A stretch of 64,000 bases of DNA. Source: Paracoccus liaowanqingii (GTDB lineage: Bacteria; Pseudomonadota; Alphaproteobacteria; Rhodobacterales; Rhodobacteraceae). The translations under genes and the position numbers were made by a program. Below the pieces are notes generated by a model, which was not told the DNA's origin, made no database searches, and was given only the letters and a program-made list of their open reading frames with translations. The DNA lies in the NCBI RefSeq assembly GCF_004683865.2, contig NZ_CP038439.1, forward strand, positions 2,730,001 to 2,794,000, read 5' to 3'. Positions 54,932-63,481 of this stretch are shown piece by piece. Numbering within the stretch: the stretch's first letter is position 1; every line of letters starts with the position of its first letter.

Positions 54932-57220
54932 ATGACCAAATTCTCCGATCTGAAGCTTGACCCCAAGGTGCTGCAGGCCGTGCTGGAAGCCGGCTACGAG
55001 ACACCGACGCCGATCCAGATGGGCGCCATCCCGCCCGCGCTGGAAGGCCGCGACGTGCTGGGGATCGCGCAGACCGGAACCGGCAAGACGGCGGGCTTCG
55101 TGCTGCCGATGATCACGCTTCTGGGTCGCGGGCGCGCCCGCGCGCGCATGCCGCGCAGCCTGGTCCTGTGCCCGACGCGCGAGCTGGCCGCCCAGGTGGC
55201 CGAGAACTTCGACACCTATTCCAAGCACACCCGCCTGACCAAGGCGCTGCTGATCGGCGGCGTCAGCTTCGGCGAGCAGGACAAGCTGATCGACCGCGGC
55301 GTCGACGTGCTGATCGCCACGCCGGGGCGCCTGCTGGACCATGTCGAGCGCGGCAAGCTGCTGCTGACCGGCGTGCAGATCATGGTCGTGGACGAGGCCG
55401 ACCGCATGCTGGACATGGGCTTCATCCCCGATATCGAGCGCATCTTCCAGCTGACGCCCTTCACCCGCCAGACGCTGTTCTTCAGCGCCACCATGGCGCC
55501 CGAGATCGAGCGCATCACCAACACCTTCCTGCACTCGCCCGAACGGGTCGAGGTTGCCCGCCAGGCCTCGGCCAGCGAGACGATCACGCAGCGCCTGGTG
55601 CAGATGGCCCCGGCCCGCCGCGACGTGGCCGCCCGGCAGAAGCGCGACCTGCTGCGCGCCCTGATCGACGCCGAGGGCGACCTGCTGACCAACGCCATCA
55701 TCTTCTGCAACCGCAAGACCGACGTGGACATCGTGTCCAAGTCGCTGGCCAAGTACGGCTATGACGCGGCCCCCATTCACGGCGACCTGGACCAGAGCCA
55801 GCGCACGCGCACGCTGGAATCCTTCCGCGACGGCAAGCTGCGGCTGCTGGTCGCCTCGGACGTGGCGGCGCGGGGCTTGGACATCCCGGCGGTCAGCCAC
55901 GTGTTCAACTTCGACCTGCCCAGCCATGCCGAGGATTACGTCCACCGCATCGGCCGCACCGGCCGGGCGGGACGCTTGGGCACCTCGATCAGCATCGGCC
56001 TGCCCTCGGACGAGAAATACCTGACCGCCATCGAACAGCTGCTCAAGCAGAGCCTGCCCCGCGTCGAGATGCCCGAGGGCTTCACCGCCTCGGACGCCCC
56101 CGCCGCCGAGGATCGCCCCCGCGACGGCCGCAAGGGCGATGACGACCGCAGCAAGTCCGAGGATCGCAAGGGCGGGTCGCGCGAACGCGGCCGCCGTCGT
56201 CGCGACGCCGAGCCGCAGCCGCAGACCCCTGTCGAACCGTCGGTCGAGCCCCGCGCCGAGGCCCAGCCCGCCCCCGTGGCCGAGCCCGCAGCCGAGCCCG
56301 CCCCCCAAGCCCAGCCCGACGCGCGCGTGGACAGCCGGTTCGAGCCGCGCCGGGACACTCGGCACCGCGACGAGTCCCGCCCGTCCGAACCGCGCCGCGA
56401 CGAGCCCCGCAAGGAAGAGGTCCGCGCCGAACAGCCCGCCCGGGACGAGACCCGCCGGGAGGAGCCGCGCCGTGACGATCGGCGCGACGACCGCCGGGGC
56501 GAGCGCCGCGACGGACGCCGCGGACGCGACCAGGACGGCCGCGGCAGCGACGGCAACCGGGGCCATCAGGTGATGGGCCTGGGCGATCACGTCCCGCAAT
56601 TCATGCTGGTCGAACTGCGCAGCATGGGCCTGTCGGACGACGTCGCCCCCCGCGCCGATGCCGCCCCTGCCCCCGAGGCAGAGCCGGTGGCCGAGGCCAA
56701 GCCGGCCCGCCGCACCCGCGGTCGCGGTCGCGGCAAGGCGCAGACCGAGCCCGAGGCCCGGACCGACGCCCCCGCACCGCAAGCCGTGGCGGATGCCGCG
56801 ATCCCGGCGATCGACCCCAAGGCCGTTGCCGAGCCCGCTCCGGCCAAGCCCAAGCGCAGCCGCAGCCGCAAGACCCCGGTCGCGGAGACTCCGGCCGCCG
56901 AGGCCCCGGCGGATAGCGCCCAGGATGCCGCGCCTGCAGCCGCCACCCCGGCCGACGCGGCCCCCGAGGCCGTGGCCGAAAAGCCCAAGCGCGGTCGCCC
57001 GCGCAAGACGCCTGCCCCCAAGGCGGACGCCCCCGAGGCCGAGGCCACCGCCGACGCCCCCGCGCCCAAGAAGACGCGCAGCCGCCGCAAGGCCGATGTC
57101 GCGCCTGACGCCGCCGCGACGGACGAACCGGCAGCCGCCCCCAAGCGGACGCGCCGCAAGAAGACCGACCCGGCAGCCGCCGACGCGACCCAGAGCAGGG
57201 ATGCCGACGCCGAGGCGTGA
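54932..57220 (+). CDS. DEAD-box RNA helicase with long disordered C-terminal tail
   Basis: A 762-residue ATP-dependent RNA helicase. Residues 1-375 hold the Q motif (ETPTPIQMGAIP), motif I AQTGTGKT, PTRELA, DEAD, SAT and the HRIGRTGR motif. The remaining about 385 residues are low-complexity: an Arg/Asp/Glu block, a short conserved-looking island (QVMGLGDHVPQFMLVEL near residues 545-565), then Ala/Pro/Lys repeats with AT-hook-like GRPRK (near 690). Such tails bind RNA or recruit RNase E. The start ATG 54932 is chosen as the helicase core begins there. Its TGA overlaps the lnt start. Confidence 0.93.
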   Translation: MTKFSDLKLDPKVLQAVLEAGYETPTPIQMGAIPPALEGRDVLGIAQTGTGKTAGFVLPMITLLGRGRARARMPRSLVLCPTRELAAQVAENFDTYSKHTRLTKALLIGGVSFGEQDKLIDRGVDVLIATPGRLLDHVERGKLLLTGVQIMVVDEADRMLDMGFIPDIERIFQLTPFTRQTLFFSATMAPEIERITNTFLHSPERVEVARQASASETITQRLVQMAPARRDVAARQKRDLLRALIDAEGDLLTNAIIFCNRKTDVDIVSKSLAKYGYDAAPIHGDLDQSQRTRTLESFRDGKLRLLVASDVAARGLDIPAVSHVFNFDLPSHAEDYVHRIGRTGRAGRLGTSISIGLPSDEKYLTAIEQLLKQSLPRVEMPEGFTASDAPAAEDRPRDGRKGDDDRSKSEDRKGGSRERGRRRRDAEPQPQTPVEPSVEPRAEAQPAPVAEPAAEPAPQAQPDARVDSRFEPRRDTRHRDESRPSEPRRDEPRKEEVRAEQPARDETRREEPRRDDRRDDRRGERRDGRRGRDQDGRGSDGNRGHQVMGLGDHVPQFMLVELRSMGLSDDVAPRADAAPAPEAEPVAEAKPARRTRGRGRGKAQTEPEARTDAPAPQAVADAAIPAIDPKAVAEPAPAKPKRSRSRKTPVAETPAAEAPADSAQDAAPAAATPADAAPEAVAEKPKRGRPRKTPAPKADAPEAEATADAPAPKKTRSRRKADVAPDAAATDEPAAAPKRTRRKKTDPAAADATQSRDADAEA

Positions 57221-58749
57221 TGCGCACGGCGACCCGCCCTCCCCGACTGACGCGCAGGGGCCGCCCGCCCCTGCGCCGTCTGCTTCCCGATCTGGGCCTG
57301 GGGCTGGTCGCGGCCTTGGGCCTTGCACCCTTCGGGCTATGGGCCGCGACGCCCCTGGCGATGGGCCTCCTGCTCTGGCGCCTCGCCCGCGCGCGCCCCT
57401 CGGCGGTCTTCTGGCATGGCTTGGCCGCCGGCTTCGGCTGGTTCGCCCTCGCCCTGTCCTGGATCGTCGAGCCCTTCCTGGTCGACATCGCCCGCCACGG
57501 CTGGATGGCTCCCTTTGCCCTGATCCTGATGGCGCTTGGCGGCGCGCTGTTCTGGGCGGTGCCGGCCTGGGTCGCCGCCCGGCTGGCACGGGGCTGGCGC
57601 CAACAGGCGGTGGCCATCGCGGCGGCGCTGATCCTGTCGGACTGGCTGCGCGGCTGGATCTTCACCGGCTTTCCCTGGGCCCAGATCGGCCATGTCTGGA
57701 TCGACACGCCGATCGGCCAGACCGCCGCCGTGACCGGCGCCCTGGGCCTCGGCGTCGTGACCCTGACCATGGCCGCGCTGCCGGGCCTGCTGTGGCGCCC
57801 CGCCCATCGCGCCCCGCTGCTGCCCGGGACCCTGCTGGCGCTGCTGCTGCTGGCGGGCCTCTGGGCCGCAGGCCTGTCGCGCCTGGCCCAGCCTTTGCCC
57901 CCGGACCGCGACCTGACCCTGCGCGTTGTCCAGCCCAACGCGGCCCAGCACCTCAAATGGGATCCCGAGTGGTCGGCGGTCTTCTTCCGCCGACTGCTGG
58001 ACCTGTCGGCCGAGCCCGGCCCCCGCGATCTGGTCATCTGGCCCGAGACGGCGGTGAACTTCCTGCTGGAGGATGCCGGCCCGGTCCTGTCCGCGATGTC
58101 GCAGGCCGCGGGCGCCCCCCTGATCATGGGCATCCAGCGCCGCGAGGGTAGCCGCTTCTACAACAGCCTCGCCACCGTGGCCCCGGGCGGAGAGGTAGGC
58201 CAGATCTACGACAAGTTCCACCTCGTACCCTTCGGCGAATACATCCCCTGGGGCGACGCGCTGGCCCGGATCGGCATCACCGCCTTCGCGGCGCAGCAGG
58301 GCAACGGCTATTCCGCCGGTGCGGGCCCGGGAACGCTGTCCCTTCCCGGCATCCCCGACCTGCAGCCGCTCATCTGCTACGAGGCGATCTTTCCCCAGCA
58401 CCTGCGCGCCCTGGACCAGCGTCCCGGCTGGCTGCTGCAGGCGACCAACGACGCCTGGTTCGGCGCCGTCTCGGGCCCCTACCAGCACCTGGCCCAGGCC
58501 CGGCTGCGCGCGATCGAGACCGGCCTGCCGCTCGTCCGCGCCGCCAATACCGGCGTCAGCGCCATCATCGACGCGCGCGGCCGGATCCGCGCCAGCCTGC
58601 CCCTGAACGAGGCGGGCCGGATCGACGCCCCCCTGCCCGGCGCCCTGCCCCCCACCGTCTGGAGCCGCCTCGGCAACGCGCCCGTGCTGGCGCTCCTGGT
58701 GCTGATCCTCGCAGCCAGCCTTGCGCCGCGCCGCAGGCGCCGGACCTGA
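57220..58749 (+). CDS. lnt: Apolipoprotein N-acyltransferase
   Basis: A 509-residue inner-membrane enzyme that adds the third acyl chain to lipoproteins. About six to seven membrane helices precede a nitrilase-like periplasmic domain with the catalytic triad: Glu in WPETAVNF, Lys in YDKFHLVPFGEY and Cys in LICYEAIFP. The ATG at 57220 overlaps the helicase stop (TGATG), so translation is coupled. The usual neighbour in other alphaproteobacteria is ybeX, not a helicase gene. A dispersed repeat follows, before the convergent J-domain gene. Confidence 0.95.
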   Translation: MRTATRPPRLTRRGRPPLRRLLPDLGLGLVAALGLAPFGLWAATPLAMGLLLWRLARARPSAVFWHGLAAGFGWFALALSWIVEPFLVDIARHGWMAPFALILMALGGALFWAVPAWVAARLARGWRQQAVAIAAALILSDWLRGWIFTGFPWAQIGHVWIDTPIGQTAAVTGALGLGVVTLTMAALPGLLWRPAHRAPLLPGTLLALLLLAGLWAAGLSRLAQPLPPDRDLTLRVVQPNAAQHLKWDPEWSAVFFRRLLDLSAEPGPRDLVIWPETAVNFLLEDAGPVLSAMSQAAGAPLIMGIQRREGSRFYNSLATVAPGGEVGQIYDKFHLVPFGEYIPWGDALARIGITAFAAQQGNGYSAGAGPGTLSLPGIPDLQPLICYEAIFPQHLRALDQRPGWLLQATNDAWFGAVSGPYQHLAQARLRAIETGLPLVRAANTGVSAIIDARGRIRASLPLNEAGRIDAPLPGALPPTVWSRLGNAPVLALLVLILAASLAPRRRRRT

Positions 58750-58755
58750 CCCGCC

Positions 58756-58821
58756 TTCATCTTGGCTGAAATATCCGCGGGGGAGGCGCCGCAGGCGACG
58801 GGGGCGGCAGCCCCCTCCCCC
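58756..58821 (-). repeat. Dispersed GC-rich palindromic repeat, copy E
   Basis: Inverted copy: CTTCATCTTGGCTGAAATAT, then CCGCGGGGGAGGCGCC and GGGGGCGGCAGCCCCC. It lies between convergent lnt and the J-domain gene. Confidence 0.8.
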
Positions 58822-58837
58822 GCTCCCGCCCGCACCC

Positions 58838-59467
58838 TCAGTCGCGGATGAAGCGGCTCTCCTTGATCTGGTCCCAGGCCCAGACCACCTCGGACAGGCG
58901 ATCCTCGTCCGACCGGTCGCCGCCGTTCATGTCGGGATGCAGGTCCTTGACCAGCGACTTGTACTGCTTGCGGATCTCGGCGCGGGTCCAGTGGTCCTTG
59001 GCCTCCAGGATGTCCAGCGCGCGGCGCTCGGTGGGCGGCAGCTTGCGGGCGCTGGACTGCGCGCGCGATTCGGGCGCGGTGCCGTTGGCGCCCAGGATCT
59101 CCAGCGGATCGCTGACGCCGTGGCGGGCCCATTTGTCCTCGGCGGCCGAGCGGCCGAAGGGCTTGGTGGGGCGCTCCCACACGGTGGCATTGTCGATGAA
59201 CTGCTGGAACTCTTCCTCGGACTGGCCCTGGAAGTAGTTCCAGTTCGCGTTGTAGTCGCGGACATGCTCTTTGCAGAACCAGAAATAGTCGTCCAGATTG
59301 CGCGGATTCTTGGGGGCACGGTACTGGCCCGGCTCGTCGCAGCCCTCGCGCTCGCAGACGCGGGTCGAGGTCTCGAACGCCCCCGACATGCCGCGCCGGC
59401 CCTTGGTCTTGCGCTTCTTGTCCTTGGCGGCGGATATGTCGAAACCAAACGGGTCGTTCTTGCTCAT
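58838..59467 (-). CDS. J-domain (DnaJ-like) molecular chaperone
   Basis: A 209-residue protein with a C-terminal J domain (about residues 150-205) that includes the HPD triad in KDLHPDMNGGD. The N-terminal half has two CxxxC-like cysteine pairs and an aromatic-rich block (DDYFWFCKEHVRDYNANWNY) of unknown role. It would stimulate a DnaK-type Hsp70. ATG 59467 is the start. It diverges from bolA across 81 bases; this bolA/J-domain pairing is conserved in Rhodobacterales. Confidence 0.92.
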   Translation of the reverse strand: MSKNDPFGFDISAAKDKKRKTKGRRGMSGAFETSTRVCEREGCDEPGQYRAPKNPRNLDDYFWFCKEHVRDYNANWNYFQGQSEEEFQQFIDNATVWERPTKPFGRSAAEDKWARHGVSDPLEILGANGTAPESRAQSSARKLPPTERRALDILEAKDHWTRAEIRKQYKSLVKDLHPDMNGGDRSDEDRLSEVVWAWDQIKESRFIRD

Positions 59468-59548
59468 TGTCGGGCACCTTTGCGACTCGGAGGCGGCAGT
59501 CTAGGCTATTTGGCGGCGCATGAAAGCCCTTGACGGAAGGATACGCGG

Positions 59549-59800
59549 ATGATCGCGGACAGAATGACCGAACGCCTGGCAGTACTGGCCCCCACCCGGC
59601 TGGAGGTGACCGACGAAAGCGAGGGCCATCGCGGCCATGCGGGCTTTCGCGAGGGCGGCGAGAGCCATTTCCGCATCCGCATGGCCAGCCCGGCCTTCGC
59701 GGGCCTGTCGCGGATCGCCCGGCACCGGCTGGTCCATGCGACCCTGGGCGACATCGTGCCGCAGATCCACGCCCTCGCGCTGGAGTTGTCCGAAAGCTGA
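59549..59800 (+). CDS. bolA: BolA family protein
   Basis: An 83-residue BolA protein. The core ESHFRIRMASPAFAGLSRIARHRLVH matches the family block with the class-defining His-Arg-Leu-Val. These proteins bind monothiol glutaredoxins through iron-sulfur clusters and take part in iron sensing and stress morphology. ATG 59549 follows GGAAGGA. A second ATG at residue 6 is possible. It diverges from the J-domain gene and is followed by glpX 78 bases later. Confidence 0.93.
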   Translation: MIADRMTERLAVLAPTRLEVTDESEGHRGHAGFREGGESHFRIRMASPAFAGLSRIARHRLVHATLGDIVPQIHALALELSES

Positions 59801-59878
59801 TCCGTTAGCGCCCCCAGCCTTGCCGCCCTGCACCGCGCCGCCTAGAAGGCCCCGAACCCAACGGGAGGGACAAGGATC

Positions 59879-60844
59879 ATGACCGCGCCTCAGGATTTCA
59901 ACGACCGGATGCTGTCCCTGGGCCTGGCCCGCGTCAGCGAGGCGGCCGCCCACGCCTCGGCCCGCCTGATCGGACGCGGCGACGAGAAGGCCGCCGACCA
60001 GGCCGCCGTCAACGCCATGCGCGACCAACTGAACATGCTGGACATCAAGGGCGTCGTCGTGATCGGCGAGGGCGAGCGCGACGAAGCGCCGATGCTGTTC
60101 ATCGGCGAGGAGGTGGGCACCGGCAACGGCCCCGACGTGGACATCGCGCTGGACCCGCTGGAGGGTACCACGCTGACCGCCAAGGACATGCCCAATGCCC
60201 TGACCGTCATCGCCATGGCGCCGCGCGGCACGCTGCTGCACGCGCCCGACGTCTACATGGACAAGCTGGCCGTGGGCCCGGGCTATCCGGTCGACGTGGT
60301 GGGCCTGGACATGGCCCCGGCCGAGCGCGTCCGCGCCCTGGCCGCGGCCCGCGGCTGCAAGCCCTCGGACATCACCGTCTGCATCCTGGAACGCCCCCGC
60401 CACGAGGATCTGATCGCCGAGGTCCGCCAGACCGGCGCGGCCATCCGCCTGATCACCGACGGCGACGTGGCCGGCGTCATCCATTGCGCCGAGGCCGCGC
60501 TGACTGGCATCGACATGTACATGGGCTCGGGCGGGGCGCCCGAGGGCGTGCTGGCGGCCTCGGCGCTCAAATGCATGGGCGGGCAGATGTGGGGCCGGCT
60601 GCTGTTTCGCAACGAGGACGAGAGGGGCCGCGCTCGCAAGGCGGGGATCACCGACCTGGACCGCATCTATGCGCGCGACGACCTGGTGACCGACGACGTG
60701 ATCTTTGCCGCGACCGGGGTGACCGACGGATCCATCGTGGCGGGCGTCAGGCGCGAGCCGGGCTATCTGACGACCGAGACCATCCTGATGCGGTCCAAGA
60801 CCGGATCGGTGCGGCGGATGACCTATCGCAACCCGGTCAGGTGA
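59879..60844 (+). CDS. glpX: Fructose-1,6-bisphosphatase, class II
   Basis: A 321-residue GlpX-type phosphatase for gluconeogenesis and, in autotrophs, the Calvin cycle. The metal-binding block is GEGERDEAPMLFIGEEVG, followed by DVDIALDPLEGTTL and a Gly-rich GSGGAPEGVLAA. It pairs functionally with pckA elsewhere in the window. The start is ATG 59879 with GGGAGGG upstream. It ends next to a repeat copy, then recJ. Confidence 0.95.
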   Translation: MTAPQDFNDRMLSLGLARVSEAAAHASARLIGRGDEKAADQAAVNAMRDQLNMLDIKGVVVIGEGERDEAPMLFIGEEVGTGNGPDVDIALDPLEGTTLTAKDMPNALTVIAMAPRGTLLHAPDVYMDKLAVGPGYPVDVVGLDMAPAERVRALAAARGCKPSDITVCILERPRHEDLIAEVRQTGAAIRLITDGDVAGVIHCAEAALTGIDMYMGSGGAPEGVLAASALKCMGGQMWGRLLFRNEDERGRARKAGITDLDRIYARDDLVTDDVIFAATGVTDGSIVAGVRREPGYLTTETILMRSKTGSVRRMTYRNPVR

Positions 60845-60848
60845 GGTA

Positions 60849-60912
60849 AGGGGGGCGCTGCCCCCCGTCCCGTTCCGGGACTCCCCCCGGGATATTTGGG
60901 CCAAGATGAAGG
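60849..60912 (+). repeat. Dispersed GC-rich palindromic repeat, copy F
   Basis: GGGGGGCGCTGCCCCCC, then GTCCCGTTCCGGGACT, then CCCCCCGGGATATTTGGG and CCAAGATGAAGG. It lies between same-strand glpX and recJ and ends 10 bases before the recJ start codon. Confidence 0.85.
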
Positions 60913-60922
60913 CAGGCGCGAC

Positions 60923-62659
60923 GTGGCATTTCTGGGCATCGACAGCTCGCTGACCGGGCGGCGCTGGACCGGGCCCGAGGCCGATCTGGAGCGCCGCGCC
61001 GAAGGGCTGGCGCAGCAGGCGGCATTGCCCCTTCCGGTGGCGCGGGTGCTGGCCGAGCGCGCGGTCGATCCGGCCGAGGCGGCGGGGTTCCTGGCACCGA
61101 AGCTGCGCGACCTGCTTCCCGATCCGCTGGCGCTGCGCGACATGGGCCTGGCGGCGGAACGGCTGGTCGAGGCGGCGGTCGGCGGGCAGCGCATCGCGAT
61201 CTTCGCCGATTACGATGTCGATGGCGGGGCCTCGGCGGCGCTGCTGATCGACTGGCTGCACAGCCACGGGCGGTCCGCGACCCTCTATATCCCCGACCGC
61301 ATCGACGAGGGCTATGGCCCCAACGTGCCCGCGATGACGGCGCTGGCCGCCGCCCATGACCTGATCGTCTGCGTCGATTGCGGGACACTGTCGCACGAGG
61401 CGCTGGCGGCGGCCGCGGGTTGCGACGTGATCGTGCTGGACCACCATCTGGGCGCCGAGACGCTGCCCCCCGCACTGGCCGTGGTGAACCCCAACCGCAT
61501 GGACGAGGACGGTGCCTTCGGGCATCTCTGCGCGGCGGGCGTGGTCTTTCTGACGCTGGTGCAGGCGGGGCGCGTGCTGCGGGGCCGCCGCCTGCCCGAG
61601 CCGGACCTGATGGCGATGCTGGATCTGGTGGCGCTGGCCACGGTTGCCGACGTGGCGCCGCTGGTCGGCGTGAACCGGGCCTTCGTCCGGCAGGGGCTGG
61701 CGGTGATGGCCCGGCGGCAGCGGCCCGGGCTGGTGGCCCTCTCGGACATCGCGCGGCTGGACGGACCCCCCGCCGCCTTCCATCTGGGCTTCCTGCTGGG
61801 ACCGCGCATCAATGCGGGCGGCCGGGTGGGGCGCGCCGATCTGGGGGCGCTGTGCCTGTCGACCCGCGATGCGGGCGAGGCCGGGCGGCTGGCCGCGCAG
61901 CTGGACGATCTGAACCGCGACCGCCGCGCCATCGAGGCCGCCGTACGCGAGGAGGCCCTGGCGCAGGCCGAGGCGCGGGGCGATCCGCGCCTGTCCTGGG
62001 CCGCCGGTCCCGGCTGGCATCCGGGCGTCGTGGGCATCGTCGCCGCGCGACTGAAGGAGGCCACAGACCTGCCCTCGGTCGTGATTGGGGTCGACCACGG
62101 CATCGGCAAGGGCAGCGCCCGGTCGGTGCCCGGCGTCGATCTGGGCCGGGCGATCCAGCGGCTGGCCGCCGAGGGCTTGCTGATGAAGGGCGGCGGCCAT
62201 GCGATGGCGGCCGGCCTGACCGTGGCCGAGGCGCAGATCCCTGCCGCGATGGCGCGGCTGGCCGACCTGATCGACCGCGACCTGGCCGGGCGCAGCGGAT
62301 CGGGCGACCTGCGCATCTCGGGGCTGCTGGAGCCCTCGGGCGCGACGCCGCAGATGTTCCGGATGCTGGAGGATGCGGGCCCCTTCGGGCAGGCCGCCCC
62401 CGCGCCGCGCTTTGCCTTTGCCGACCAGCTGATCGACAGCGCCGCCACGATGGGCGACCGCCACCTGCGCCTGTCCTTCCGCAGCGCCGGGGCGCCTGCG
62501 CTGGAGGCAGTGGCCTGGGGCGCGATGGACGGTCCGCTCGGCCCCGGGCTGATCGGCGCCAGGGGCCGGCGGTTCCATCTGGCGGGCAAGCTGGAGCTGT
62601 CCACCTGGGGCGGCCGGGAACGGCTGCGCCTGCGGCTGGACGACGCGGCGCCGGTCTGA
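60923..62659 (+). CDS. recJ: Single-stranded-DNA-specific exonuclease RecJ
   Basis: A 578-residue DHH-family 5'-3' exonuclease used in recombination and mismatch repair. Catalytic blocks are visible: FADYDVDGGASAALL, CVDCGT, VLDHHLGAE and the DHHA1 block GGGHAMAAG. GTG 60923 (MAFLGIDSSLTGRRW) is chosen; an open frame to 60896 begins inside a dispersed repeat and is unlikely to be translated. Only ten bases separate the repeat from the start, so the ribosome site GGCAGGCG overlaps its tail. Length is normal. Confidence 0.94.
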   Translation: MAFLGIDSSLTGRRWTGPEADLERRAEGLAQQAALPLPVARVLAERAVDPAEAAGFLAPKLRDLLPDPLALRDMGLAAERLVEAAVGGQRIAIFADYDVDGGASAALLIDWLHSHGRSATLYIPDRIDEGYGPNVPAMTALAAAHDLIVCVDCGTLSHEALAAAAGCDVIVLDHHLGAETLPPALAVVNPNRMDEDGAFGHLCAAGVVFLTLVQAGRVLRGRRLPEPDLMAMLDLVALATVADVAPLVGVNRAFVRQGLAVMARRQRPGLVALSDIARLDGPPAAFHLGFLLGPRINAGGRVGRADLGALCLSTRDAGEAGRLAAQLDDLNRDRRAIEAAVREEALAQAEARGDPRLSWAAGPGWHPGVVGIVAARLKEATDLPSVVIGVDHGIGKGSARSVPGVDLGRAIQRLAAEGLLMKGGGHAMAAGLTVAEAQIPAAMARLADLIDRDLAGRSGSGDLRISGLLEPSGATPQMFRMLEDAGPFGQAAPAPRFAFADQLIDSAATMGDRHLRLSFRSAGAPALEAVAWGAMDGPLGPGLIGARGRRFHLAGKLELSTWGGRERLRLRLDDAAPV

Positions 62660-62788
62660 GCGATCGCGGTCCGACCGTACGCGGCCTGAGGCAACCCTCG
62701 GCCTTCCGGGGGGTTCTGGTCAGGACCGTCCGGCCCCGCTAACCTGCGGCCCGACAGACCTGCCCGACAGACCTGCAAGGAGACCCCG

Positions 62789-63481
62789 ATGAAACTGACC
62801 TGGCTTGGCCATTCCGGCTTCCGTCTGGAGATCGAGGGCGCCGTGATCCTCATCGACCCCTGGATGACCGGCAACCCCGTCTTTCCCGAAACCGCCCGCG
62901 CCGAGGCCATCGCGGGGGCGACCCACATCCTGCTGACCCATGGCCATGGCGATCACAGCGGCGACACGCTGGCCTTGGCGCGCGAGCTGAAGATCCCAGT
63001 GGTGGGCATCTACGACCTGGTCAGCCACTGGGAGGCCTCCGAGAAGATCGAGGGCATCGGCTTCAACAAGGGCGGCACCGTCGATCTGGGCGGCGCCAAG
63101 GTGACCATGGTGAATGCCAGCCATTCCAGCTCGATCAGCGGGCCGGACGGGCCGGTCTATGCGGGCCACGAATCGGGCTACATGATCGCCGGAGAGGGGC
63201 ATGTAATCTATGTCTCGGGCGACACGGACATCATGGCCGACATGGACTGGATGGGCGATCTGCACAAACCCGACATCGGCATCCTGTGCGCGGGCGGGCA
63301 TTTCACCATGGACATGGCCCGCGCCGCCTATGCCGCCAAGCGCTATTTCGCCTTCACGACCGTGATCCCCTGCCATTACAGGACCTTCCCGGCGCTGGAG
63401 CAATCCGCGCAGGTGCTGATCGACGCCCTGCCCGGCGTTCGGGTGATCGAGCCGCAGGTGATGGAGGCGATCGCGCTGTGA
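62789..63481 (+). CDS. Metal-dependent hydrolase, UPF0173 (metallo-beta-lactamase fold)
   Basis: A 230-residue metallo-beta-lactamase-fold protein of the UPF0173 group. The HxHxDH motif is THGHGDH, with further ligands in NASHSSS and SGDTD and a histidine in IPCHYRTFP. The substrate is unknown. ATG 62789 follows AAGGAGA. Its TGA overlaps a GTG opening the aminopeptidase gene, so these two are coupled. Confidence 0.92.
   Translation: MKLTWLGHSGFRLEIEGAVILIDPWMTGNPVFPETARAEAIAGATHILLTHGHGDHSGDTLALARELKIPVVGIYDLVSHWEASEKIEGIGFNKGGTVDLGGAKVTMVNASHSSSISGPDGPVYAGHESGYMIAGEGHVIYVSGDTDIMADMDWMGDLHKPDIGILCAGGHFTMDMARAAYAAKRYFAFTTVIPCHYRTFPALEQSAQVLIDALPGVRVIEPQVMEAIAL

Noticed and set aside
59501..62578. 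A 1025-codon minus-strand open frame over bolA, glpX and recJ
   Set aside because: It lies opposite three clear genes and its product is compositionally biased with no domain. It is a shadow of GC codon bias.
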